Assembly: GCF_004681965.1 (NCBI RefSeq)
Contig: NZ_SMLL01000001.1
Location: 1 to 64,000, forward strand
Length of the DNA: 64,000 bases
Origin: Ramlibacter rhizophilus
Lineage (GTDB): Bacteria; Pseudomonadota; Gammaproteobacteria; Burkholderiales; Burkholderiaceae_C
Direction of reading: 5' to 3'
The position numbers and the translations under genes were made by a program. Below the pieces are notes generated by a model that saw only the letters and a program-made list of their open reading frames with translations, made no database searches and had not been told where the DNA came from. Of this stretch, positions 36,556 to 44,100 are shown one piece after another (the first letter of the stretch is position 1; each line of letters begins with the position of its first letter).

Positions 36556-37533
36556 ATGATCGCGCGCGCTACCACCCGGGTTTTCGTCGCAGGCCACCGG
36601 GGCATGGTCGGGTCGGCCCTGGTCCGGCACCTGCAGGCGCTCGGCTACGAAGACATCCTGACTGCCACCCGCTCCGAGCTGGACCTCACCGACCAAGCCG
36701 CGGTGCAGGCGTTTTTCCGGCGACATCCGATCGACCAGGTGTACCTGGCCGCCGCCAAGGTGGGCGGCATCCACGCCAACAACACCTACCCGGCGGATTT
36801 CATCCACGACAACCTGTTGATCCAGGCGAACGTGATCGGGGCCGCGCACCGGGCCGGCGTGCGCAAGCTGCTGTTCCTCGGCTCCTCTTGCATCTACCCC
36901 AAGCTCGCGCCGCAACCGATGCGCGAAGACGCGCTGCTCACCGGGACGCTGGAGGCCACCAACGAGCCCTATGCCATCGCCAAGATCGCCGGCATCAAGC
37001 TGTGCGAGAGCTACAACCGCCAGCACGGGCGCGATTACCGCAGCGTGATGCCGACCAACCTGTACGGCCCGCATGACAACTACCACCCGGACAACAGCCA
37101 CGTCATCCCCGCGCTGCTGCGGCGCTTCCATGAAGCGGTGCAAGGTGGCGAGCCGGAGGTGGCGGTGTGGGGCAGCGGCCGCCCGATGCGCGAATTCCTG
37201 CATGTGGACGACATGGCCTCCGCCTGCGTGCATGTGATGGAACTCGATGAAGCCACCTGGCGCGCGGCGACGCAGCCGATGCTCAGTCACGTCAACGTCG
37301 GTACCGGCCAGGACTGCACCATCCGCGAGCTGGCCGAGACGGTGGCCCGCGTCACCGGCTTCGAAGGCCGGGTGGTGTTCGACGCCAGCAAGCCCGATGG
37401 CACGCCCCGCAAGCTGCTGGACGTGAGCCGCCTGCGCGGGCTGGGATGGGAGGCGTCGATCGGTCTCGACGAGGGCCTGCGCGACGCCTATGCGTGGTTC
37501 CGCGCGAACGCGCAGCAGGCGCGGGCGGCTTAG
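36556..37533 (+). CDS. fcl: GDP-L-fucose synthase
   Basis: Bifunctional epimerase/reductase of 325 residues that turns GDP-4-keto-6-deoxymannose into GDP-L-fucose, cytosolic. The NADP-binding loop is [14 protein letters not shown]. The catalytic SSCIYP and the YxxxK in YAIAKIAG are intact. Other family signatures are [11 protein letters not shown] and [13 protein letters not shown]. The ATG at 36556 starts right before the Rossmann strand. It completes the ManC-Gmd-Fcl route. It is encoded on the opposite strand from gmd and 1.2 kb away, not in the usual gmd-fcl pair. Confidence 0.95.
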   Translation: MIARATTRVFVAGHRGMVGSALVRHLQALGYEDILTATRSELDLTDQAAVQAFFRRHPIDQVYLAAAKVGGIHANNTYPADFIHDNLLIQANVIGAAHRAGVRKLLFLGSSCIYPKLAPQPMREDALLTGTLEATNEPYAIAKIAGIKLCESYNRQHGRDYRSVMPTNLYGPHDNYHPDNSHVIPALLRRFHEAVQGGEPEVAVWGSGRPMREFLHVDDMASACVHVMELDEATWRAATQPMLSHVNVGTGQDCTIRELAETVARVTGFEGRVVFDASKPDGTPRKLLDVSRLRGLGWEASIGLDEGLRDAYAWFRANAQQARAA

Positions 37534-37713
37534 GCGGCCCTAGGCGGCCTGGGCTGGCCGTCAACCCCGGGCACATCAAGATCGCGCTGCCCGGCACCGC
37601 CACCACCGACCGGCCTTCGGCCTGCCGGCCACCTGGGTGGAGCCGGGCACGCGCGAGCAGCGCATCCGCGGCTGCGGGCGCGGCTGAAGGACTGGTGAGC
37701 GGGGCAGGGGGGA

Positions 37714-39477
37714 TCAGGCGGGCGGGCGCTTCGTGTCCTGCTGAGCCAGGCCTTTACGCTCGCGGTAGGACCGCAGCCGCTGCCCGGCATGGGGCGCCTC
37801 TTCGGCTGCGCCGCGACGGTCGGCTCGGCGGGGCCCCGCGGCCAGCGCCATATCGAGGCGCTGCATGGGGATCACGGCTCCCGGGGGGCGCGGCCCGAGC
37901 CCGTCGCCCTCGTCTGGCACGGCACGCTGCGCCTCGCGTTCCACTGCCACGCGGACGGCGCGACCGGGCACCGGAGCGGGAGTGAAGACGGGGACGACTG
38001 CGTGTCGGGTGCGGATCGCTTGCGGCCGCGGGCGACCGGAGGTGGGCGTGACCAGGGAACTCGCCGGCGTGGCCGGTGAACCGGACCGACTGGCGGGTGA
38101 CGCCATGAGGGCGTCGCGCCCGGTCTTGGCGAGGTAGCCGCGGATCTCGGTCGCCCCGAGCAGCACCCCCGAGAGGATCCGCGCGAGGTACTGCGCCAGG
38201 GGCATGATGAACCGCAGCTCCTCGGGCGGCGGGATGCCGTTGTCGGACGCGTAGGCGACCACGTCGTTCACCGCGCCGGCGAAGTCGAGCGGGGCCGTCA
38301 TCATCGTGCGCAGCGAGGCATGGTCCAGGATGTCGCGCAGCACGGAATGGTTGGGCGGGGCGGCGTTGTCCAGTTGAAGCTGCAGCCTGTGGCGCCTCGC
38401 GGCCCAGTGCGTGGCGAACGCACCCACGACGATGTCCAGCATCTCCACGCCGGTCGAAACGAGAGCCGTGGCGGCTTCCTCGGGGTACCAGGCGTGGAAG
38501 CGCCCGCGCGCCGGAACGGTCCCCATGGCTTCGGCGAGAACGGGCGTGATCAGCGCCCCCGCGACGGCCACCACGGTGTAGAGGCCGGTGGCCATGAGCA
38601 GCCTGTCGGACACGTAGCTGGCGTAGAGCGGACTGGCCCTGGGCACGGGAATGTCATGCGCGTCCCGCACCTCCAGGTTGTGGCCCGGATACAGCGAGTT
38701 CGCTCGCAAATGGGAGTGACGCGTGAACACCTGGGTGCCGACGTCGCGGATCGTCGTCTGCACGAGGCGCCCCACCGCGCGCGCCGTCACGGCGACGGCA
38801 CCGGGCAGGCCGCTGCTCGGGTACGTGAGGGTCATGGCCGTCACGAAGGCGATCGGCGGAAGACTTTGCAAGGCCCGGGGAACGAGCCCCTCGCGCAGGT
38901 CGGGGCGCAGGGCGCCGGTCCCGACCCGACTACCCCGATAGCCGGACAGCATGTACAGCGGCAGCACGACGAAGAAGACGAGGCCGGCGACCAGCTTGAA
39001 GTCGCTCCAGGTGCATTCCTGCGCCTCGTCGCACAGCTGCGAACGGATCGTGCCGCGGATGGCGGCGGCCACCTGGGTCGCGGCCCCGACGACGAAGAGC
39101 TCGCGCAGCATGAGGACCAGCGTGGTCGCGAGGACGGGGCGCTCCGCCGCGGCATGCAGCCGCGCATGATCCCGACCCTCCGGGCTGTGGACGTCCAGGA
39201 CGCGCAGGCGGGAGGGGCCACGGAACAACACGGGCTGAAAGTCTTCCTGCGACGGCGTCGACGAATCCGGTCGGGCGGCCGAATGCGCCGAAGCGACCGA
39301 GGGGGTCAGCGGGACATCGCGCCTCGGTGGGCCCCCTCGGGGTGCTGTCGCTTCCTGGCGCTCTCGCTCGATTCGGCGCCTCGAGTTGACCTGCGCATTG
39401 CGCTTGAAGTCGCGCAGATCGTCAGGGCCACCGCGACCCGGCCGGCCAGGGCCTCCTGTACCTCGCAATCCTTCCAT
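37714..39477 (-). CDS. Putative type III secretion effector (client of adjacent chaperone), unknown activity
   Basis: A 587-residue protein without a recognised enzymatic domain. Residues 1-115 are polar and rich in Arg, Pro, Ser and Gly, as in an unfolded secretion/chaperone-binding region. Hydrophobic segments follow near 117-140, 162-180, 203-219, 292-314, 338-356 and 425-442. The last 130 residues are again Arg/Pro/Ser-rich and disordered-looking. No Sec signal precedes it. It starts 30 bases after the CesT-like chaperone gene on the same strand, the usual chaperone-effector arrangement. The ATG at 39477 has GGGAG upstream. I infer a membrane-inserting effector; an ordinary orphan membrane protein is the alternative. 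No PIP-type box was found upstream of the pair. Confidence 0.5.
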   Translation of the reverse strand: MEGLRGTGGPGRPGRGGPDDLRDFKRNAQVNSRRRIERERQEATAPRGGPPRRDVPLTPSVASAHSAARPDSSTPSQEDFQPVLFRGPSRLRVLDVHSPEGRDHARLHAAAERPVLATTLVLMLRELFVVGAATQVAAAIRGTIRSQLCDEAQECTWSDFKLVAGLVFFVVLPLYMLSGYRGSRVGTGALRPDLREGLVPRALQSLPPIAFVTAMTLTYPSSGLPGAVAVTARAVGRLVQTTIRDVGTQVFTRHSHLRANSLYPGHNLEVRDAHDIPVPRASPLYASYVSDRLLMATGLYTVVAVAGALITPVLAEAMGTVPARGRFHAWYPEEAATALVSTGVEMLDIVVGAFATHWAARRHRLQLQLDNAAPPNHSVLRDILDHASLRTMMTAPLDFAGAVNDVVAYASDNGIPPPEELRFIMPLAQYLARILSGVLLGATEIRGYLAKTGRDALMASPASRSGSPATPASSLVTPTSGRPRPQAIRTRHAVVPVFTPAPVPGRAVRVAVEREAQRAVPDEGDGLGPRPPGAVIPMQRLDMALAAGPRRADRRGAAEEAPHAGQRLRSYRERKGLAQQDTKRPPA

Positions 39478-39507
39478 GCGCCGCTCCCGAAAGCAAGAAG
39501 AAAGCGT

Positions 39508-39972
39508 TCAAGCAAGGACCGCGCCCACCGGCCGCGTACCCCCTTCCCGCAGTCGCTCCATGTGCAGCCCACCACGCTTCCACAAGGTCACGAGCATGCC
39601 CAGCCGCTGCCCCGCCGCCAGCAGCTCGTCCGCCCCCAGCCCCTGCAGCGGCCGCGCGCACTGCACGGTATACGTCCGCGTCAGCGGGTTGCGGCCGAAC
39701 GTCGGCGCGCCCGGCTCCAGCAGCAGGTAGTTGGCGTCCAGCAGCGCGTCGGCCACCGCGGCGGCGTCTCCCTCGGGCGGCTCGCCCAGGTCGGCGATCA
39801 GCAGCAGGGACGTGCCCTCGGGCGTCTGGACCACCTGCAAGGCCGCCCCTTCCTGCATGAGCTGGAAGCCGACCACGCCGTGCTCGTCCGGCGCGAGAAC
39901 CTGCGTGTCCACGTTCAGGTGGGCGGCGATGCCGTCGTAGAGGGCCTGGAAGGCGGCGGAGACGTCGGGCAT
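39508..39972 (-). CDS. CesT-family type III secretion chaperone
   Basis: Small acidic protein of 154 residues; I count about 18 Asp/Glu against 9 Lys/Arg. The pattern follows class I effector chaperones: an N-terminal helix (AAFQALYDGIAAHL), a beta strand pair around VVGFQLMQEGAALQVVQ, the segment LLLIADLGEPPEGD, and the signature ALLDANYLLLEPGAPTFGRN. Next come TYTVQCARPLQGLGADEL and a closing amphipathic helix. Its role would be to bind the N-terminal region of one effector and hold it competent for type III secretion, in the cytosol. It lies directly upstream of the large protein at 37714-39477. No secretion apparatus genes lie in the window. Confidence 0.75.
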   Translation of the reverse strand: MPDVSAAFQALYDGIAAHLNVDTQVLAPDEHGVVGFQLMQEGAALQVVQTPEGTSLLLIADLGEPPEGDAAAVADALLDANYLLLEPGAPTFGRNPLTRTYTVQCARPLQGLGADELLAAGQRLGMLVTLWKRGGLHMERLREGGTRPVGAVLA

Positions 39973-40454
39973 GGGTCGGGCGCGTGGCGTGGGAAAACCA
40001 CGAGCTGACCAGACTTCGCCGTGGGCAGGTATCCGGGGTTTCCGGTCCTGTCAGTCGGACGACAAGGTTCTCAGAAGCGCATGGCGGCTTCAGGCCTGGC
40101 CGAGCGCCCGCCCGCCGGGCGTGCCGGCATCCAGCCGACCGGCGGCTTCGCAGGTGCTGCGCGCGCGACTCTTCGAGCGCGGGCACGCCCACGCCCAGGG
40201 CGCCGAGGGACGCCTGCAGTCGGCGCCGATGGCATGCTGGTTGCCTGGAGAGCCGGCAGGCCGGGGACTCGCCCACAGTCTTTGAGCCCCACCGCATTCA
40301 AGCGCCTGTGCCTTCGCTACAACAGCCGTAGCGAACTTGCCGGGAGCGCGTACAGCGCTACGGTAGAGTACCCACCGATTCAGACTGGCGTGCGACGCGT
40401 TCACGCGGCCGGCGCGCTGGACCCGCATCCCCTGCAACATTCCTGAGGAATCCC
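39973..40454. other. Intergenic stretch between chaperone and lipoprotein genes
   Basis: 482 bases between divergent genes. Several short overlapping open frames exist on both strands, none with a recognisable product. I looked for paired TTCG-type boxes ahead of the chaperone and found none. It should hold the promoters of both flanking genes. Confidence 0.5.
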
Positions 40455-41027
40455 GTGAAGTCGAGCCTTTCTGTCGTTCTGAGTGCAATCCTGGCCCTGG
40501 GCCTTGTCGCCTGCGGAGGCGGCGGCAGCGAAACCCCGCAGGTCGCTTCGTCCGACGTGAAGGTCAACGCGGATTCGTCGACCACGGAGGCCTTCGCCAA
40601 CGAGACCTTCGCTTTCGATTCGGGTGTCGCGGCGCTGGGCACCAGCGGCGTGGCCACCAGCCTGACCTTCACCAGCGGCTCCAGCTTCGCCGTGAGCGCC
40701 GGCGGCAATACCGCAAGCGGTGGCACCACCTACGGGTCTTGCATCTTCACCGTGCAAAGCACCACCTTCGGCGCGGGCCATCCGCTGGGCACCGTGGGAC
40801 AGTCGGTGCGCATCGACCCCTGCCAGATCGACATCAAGGCGCGCGGCGTGGCCGCGACCGGCGTGCCGGCTTCCGTCAATGCGCAGCTGGTGCTGGGCAG
40901 CCTGGCGTCGCGCGGCGTGAGCACCAGCATCCGCATCACCGAGTCTGGCGAGCTCTATGTGGGCCAGGCGCTGTTCGGCACGGTGACCACCGTGCCGCCC
41001 ACCGGCGCGACGGGCAGCGGGCTCTGA
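40455..41027 (+). CDS. Small lipoprotein, unknown function
   Basis: Predicted lipoprotein of 190 residues. The signal peptide ends in LVAC (C20), followed by GGGG. The rest is Gly/Ser/Thr-rich with two cysteines (about 95 and 116) that could form a disulfide. A regular strand pattern (TSLTFTSGSSFAVSAGG, SIRITESGELYVGQALFG) suggests a beta fold. The start is a GTG with TGAGGAA about 5 bases upstream. A strong rho-independent terminator follows at 41058-41082. No family recognised. Confidence 0.75.
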   Translation: MKSSLSVVLSAILALGLVACGGGGSETPQVASSDVKVNADSSTTEAFANETFAFDSGVAALGTSGVATSLTFTSGSSFAVSAGGNTASGGTTYGSCIFTVQSTTFGAGHPLGTVGQSVRIDPCQIDIKARGVAATGVPASVNAQLVLGSLASRGVSTSIRITESGELYVGQALFGTVTTVPPTGATGSGL

Positions 41028-41057
41028 CCCCCGCACGGCACCCCGTGCTTCCCTAAC

Positions 41058-41082
41058 AACCCGCGCCTGGCGCGGGTTTTTT
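41058..41082 (+). terminator. Rho-independent terminator after the small lipoprotein
   Basis: Perfect 8-base stem aacccgcg (41058-41065) and cgcgggtt (41071-41078) around a 5-base loop, running into six T residues (41077-41082). It lies 31 bases after the stop of the plus-strand lipoprotein gene. Confidence 0.9.
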
Positions 41083-41181
41083 CATCAGGCCTGCGCCGGC
41101 CGGCGTGGGCATATCCAAAGAACTGGCATGTTCCCGCGCCTGCATTTCGCCGAGAGCGCCCGCCGGTTTTCCCCTGTACGC

Positions 41182-41778
41182 ATGAACAAGCAGTTGCTCC
41201 TGGCGCTCTGGCTGGCGCCGACCCTGGCCTTCTCCCAACCCGGCTCCGCGCCGCGCGCGAACATCACAAACTACGAGGCGCCCGGCAGCCTGGCCGCGAC
41301 GCAGCAGCTTCCTTGTATCGACCTCGCCGACGCGCGCCCGACCATGACGCCGCCCGACCTGCATACCGCCGTGCGTGCGTGCATCCAGGCACGGGAGTTC
41401 GACCGCGCCGCCCGGCTCTTCGTGCTGGCCGGCGTGTACGCCCGCTTTGATGCCAAACGCGTGGCCGATCCCTCCGCACACGGGGCCGGCAGAGCCCTGA
41501 TCATCCAGACCACCAGCGCCTTCAGCGCCTCCGATCGCGAGCGCCTCGCCGCCGGCGTCAAGCGCCTGGCCGGCGAAGACCGAAGGCAGCAACAAGCGTT
41601 TTGCGCCCAGGTGCGACAGCTTGGCGTGCCGCAATACCTTCCCCGCTACATGATCCAGCACGGGGTTGATGCGCTGTCCGCAAGGGCATCACCGCAGAAC
41701 GCGCTGGTGGCGCCGTTCGACGCCGACGCCGTCTGGAGTCATCTGCAGAGCTCTTACATGCGCTGTCCCACCCCCTAG
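41182..41778 (+). CDS. Secreted protein of unknown function
   Basis: A 198-residue protein with a Sec signal (KQLLLALWLAPTLAFSQ, cleavage near residue 18). Four cysteines are spread through the mature part, and an Arg/Ala-rich helical middle (for example RACIQAREFDRAARLFVLAG) resembles tetratricopeptide-like helices. I chose the ATG at 41182 because the signal peptide begins there; an upstream in-frame ATG at 41128 would add a polar leader. No family recognised. It lies in a run of exported proteins of unknown role. Confidence 0.7.
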   Translation: MNKQLLLALWLAPTLAFSQPGSAPRANITNYEAPGSLAATQQLPCIDLADARPTMTPPDLHTAVRACIQAREFDRAARLFVLAGVYARFDAKRVADPSAHGAGRALIIQTTSAFSASDRERLAAGVKRLAGEDRRQQQAFCAQVRQLGVPQYLPRYMIQHGVDALSARASPQNALVAPFDADAVWSHLQSSYMRCPTP

Positions 41779-41919
41779 GCGCCACCGGCTTGCTGCCGCG
41801 CGACTCTCAGCCCAGCCTATACATCTCGTCGGGGTCGTTACGGCGCTGTTGCCAACAGCAAGAGATTCACCCCCAAAACTGCTCGCAGGCCCGGCTCGGG
41901 CAGCTCAGGGGGATGTTTC

Positions 41920-42723
41920 ATGCGTACATGGCAACCTGCACTGCAGCGCGGACTCATGGTGGCGGGTCTGATCGTGCTGGCCGCGTGTGGCGGCGGCGGT
42001 GGCGACCCGACCGGAGAGGCCGCGGCGCCTTTGGCGGGACAGGAGGCGCAACCCATTGCCAGCGGTCCCACGCCCGAACAGCGCGTGTCCACCGGCGGCT
42101 CCTGGCTGGGAACCCTGGGCGATCGAGTCGTCTTCGGCTTCATCCTGCAGGATGGCCGCCACTCACTGCTGTTCTCCCCGCCTGGCGACGAGACCATGCT
42201 CGCGGGCTTCATCCAGGGCGGCGGTGAGCTGAGCGCGACCCGGTTCACCTCGCGCACCCGCAGCTATCCGTTCGGCGCCGCGGCGCTGGACTCGCAGCTG
42301 GCTGCCGGCGTCGATGCCGAGTCGATGGTCGGTACTGCGCAGGAAGCCGGCGGGGCCGCCGAACCACTGCTCCTGAAATACCTGGCGTACTACGGCGCGC
42401 CGCCCATGTTGCAGTCGGTCGCAGGCCGCTACAACGCCCAGTCCTCGTTCGGTGCACCTGGGGTGTTCACGCTCTCCGAAGATGGCCAGTTGCGCGGGGG
42501 AGGTGATCCTGCCCAATGTGCGCTCTCGGGGCAGCTCACGGCCGCTCAGGGCAATCATGTGTTCGCAGTGTCTCTGCGATTCGTCGGGCCGGCCTGCGCT
42601 TTCCCTGATCAGCCGTTCACCGGACTGGCGTTCCACCACCCGGCGGCATTGCAACGGCTGTACATCACGGTGGCGGATGCGCAGGAGACCGCGGGGCTGC
42701 TGTTCGTCGGTGACCGGCAGTGA
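41920..42723 (+). CDS. Lipoprotein of unknown function
   Basis: Predicted lipoprotein of 267 residues. The lipobox LAAC gives C23 as the acylated residue, followed by GGGGG. The mature protein has recurring strand-like segments (WLGTLGDRVVFGFILQDGR, VFTLSEDGQLRGGGDPAQC and AVSLRFVGPACAF) and two cysteines that may pair, a layout often seen in small beta-sandwich surface lipoproteins. The ATG has AGGGGGATG-type purines just upstream. No family recognised. It is convergent with the lipoprotein at 42825-43787. Confidence 0.75.
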   Translation: MRTWQPALQRGLMVAGLIVLAACGGGGGDPTGEAAAPLAGQEAQPIASGPTPEQRVSTGGSWLGTLGDRVVFGFILQDGRHSLLFSPPGDETMLAGFIQGGGELSATRFTSRTRSYPFGAAALDSQLAAGVDAESMVGTAQEAGGAAEPLLLKYLAYYGAPPMLQSVAGRYNAQSSFGAPGVFTLSEDGQLRGGGDPAQCALSGQLTAAQGNHVFAVSLRFVGPACAFPDQPFTGLAFHHPAALQRLYITVADAQETAGLLFVGDRQ

Positions 42724-42824
42724 CGGCCGACCGCTCCTGAGGCGCGTCATCCAGCGCGACGCCACACACCCCTTGCTCCCGAAGCCAAGCGAGCCCGCTC
42801 ATCCCCCCCGGGCGGGCCCGTGTC

Positions 42825-43787
42825 TCAGCGCGTCCCGCCGGCAGCGGCGCGGTTGCTGCGCCCATTGGCGCGACTGCCGCGTTCGGCTTCGCGGGTGAGG
42901 CTGTCCTCGCCGCACAGCGAACTTGCCGCCGCGGCATAGGCCAGCACGCGGCGCGTGGCTTCTTCCATCCTGGCCTGCGCCAGCAGCACCGGCAGGTTGG
43001 AGCCCTTGGCGCCGTTCTCCGCATGTCGCTGTGCGAGCCAGGCCGCCAGGCGCGCGGAGCGCAGCATCGCCTTCATCCGGGCCTCGAAGTTCGACTTGGC
43101 GGCCACGCACGATCCGGGCAGGTCTGACGGCGGCAATGCGTTCGCCATCAGCTGCTGGTAGAGGGCTTCCACTTCGGCATCGGTCATCTGCTCCAGGGTT
43201 TGTGCGGCGGACGTCAGCTGCGCCAGCAGGGCCGCGGCCGCGGTGTCGCCGGGGTTCTGCGCCAGGTGCGCCTGCAGCTGCGCGACCGCCTGTTCGATGA
43301 GGCTCGCCACGAGGTCCCGTGCGCTGCTGCCGCCCGTCGAGGGGTTCCCGACTTCGAGCTGCAAGGTGATCGTCTTGCCCCGGATCGTGAGGGTGAGGGC
43401 GTGCGTCCCGGGGGTGAGATCGGCCGGAAGCACGACGATCAGTTCGCCCGTGTTGCCGCCCGTTTCGCCCGTGCTGCCGGTGCTCGCGTCCGGCTCGCCG
43501 CCGGTGTTAGCCGCGCCGGAGTCGCCGGGGGTGCCGGGGGTGGCGGAATGCAGCACCTCGACGCGAATGCCGTCCACCTCGACGACGACATCACCGGGCT
43601 CCGTAGGGTCGGTGCGGATCGCCACGGCTTCGCCAGGGCTGTAGCTGGCTTCGGGTCCGCCGGCGAACGAGGCGACCGGGTCGGCCATGGGCAGGACCGG
43701 ATCACTCCCGCCCCCGCCGCAAGCGGCAAGGAAAGACAGGGACAGGGCGCTCACGGCCGCCGTCGCAACACGCTTGAAAGGGGACAT
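42825..43787 (-). CDS. Lipoprotein with helical C-terminal domain, unknown function
   Basis: Predicted lipoprotein of 320 residues with lipobox LAAC (C23) followed by GGGG. Residues about 40-160 look like an immunoglobulin-like or bacterial surface beta domain (LIVVLPADLTPGTHALTLTI), with a Gly/Ser/Thr-rich linker around 85-110. Residues about 165-300 are strongly helical and alanine-rich (ASLIEQAVAQLQAHLAQNP). The tail is Arg/Gly-rich. An AGGAAGT precedes the ATG. No family recognised. Confidence 0.75.
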   Translation of the reverse strand: MSPFKRVATAAVSALSLSFLAACGGGGSDPVLPMADPVASFAGGPEASYSPGEAVAIRTDPTEPGDVVVEVDGIRVEVLHSATPGTPGDSGAANTGGEPDASTGSTGETGGNTGELIVVLPADLTPGTHALTLTIRGKTITLQLEVGNPSTGGSSARDLVASLIEQAVAQLQAHLAQNPGDTAAAALLAQLTSAAQTLEQMTDAEVEALYQQLMANALPPSDLPGSCVAAKSNFEARMKAMLRSARLAAWLAQRHAENGAKGSNLPVLLAQARMEEATRRVLAYAAAASSLCGEDSLTREAERGSRANGRSNRAAAGGTR

Positions 43788-44100
43788 GGCACTTCCTGCA
43801 ACAAAACTGCCGGAAGTGTATCTGTATGTAAGGTATCTGTGTGCCCGCCAGTTATGTTTTTTGTAACGGCCGGGTGCGAAGCCTCAGATCGTGCCCGCGG
43901 GCCGCCAGAGCGTGTTCCAGACCTTCGACGAGGCCATCTGCTCCTCGAAGCGAATCCCGCGGTGTCCAACACGGCTGACGCGCAGCGGCTGCAACGGGTG
44001 CAGACCACGCTGGACCGCGAGGGTCCTGCAGGGCCACGTGGGCGGGCGCGTTCGCACCGATGCAGCGGGCGGCGAAGCTGGAGGGGCTTGCGGGTAAGTC
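43788..44100. other. Intergenic stretch without a supported gene
   Basis: 313 bases between two minus-strand genes. It should hold the promoter of the lipoprotein at 43787. A near-direct repeat of tatctgt occurs close to 43818-43840. Short open frames on both strands have no recognisable product. Confidence 0.45.

Noticed and set aside
39973..40200. PIP or hrpII-type box (paired TTCG motifs) ahead of the putative chaperone
   Set aside because: Searched by eye on the minus-strand orientation; no pair with the right spacing was found.
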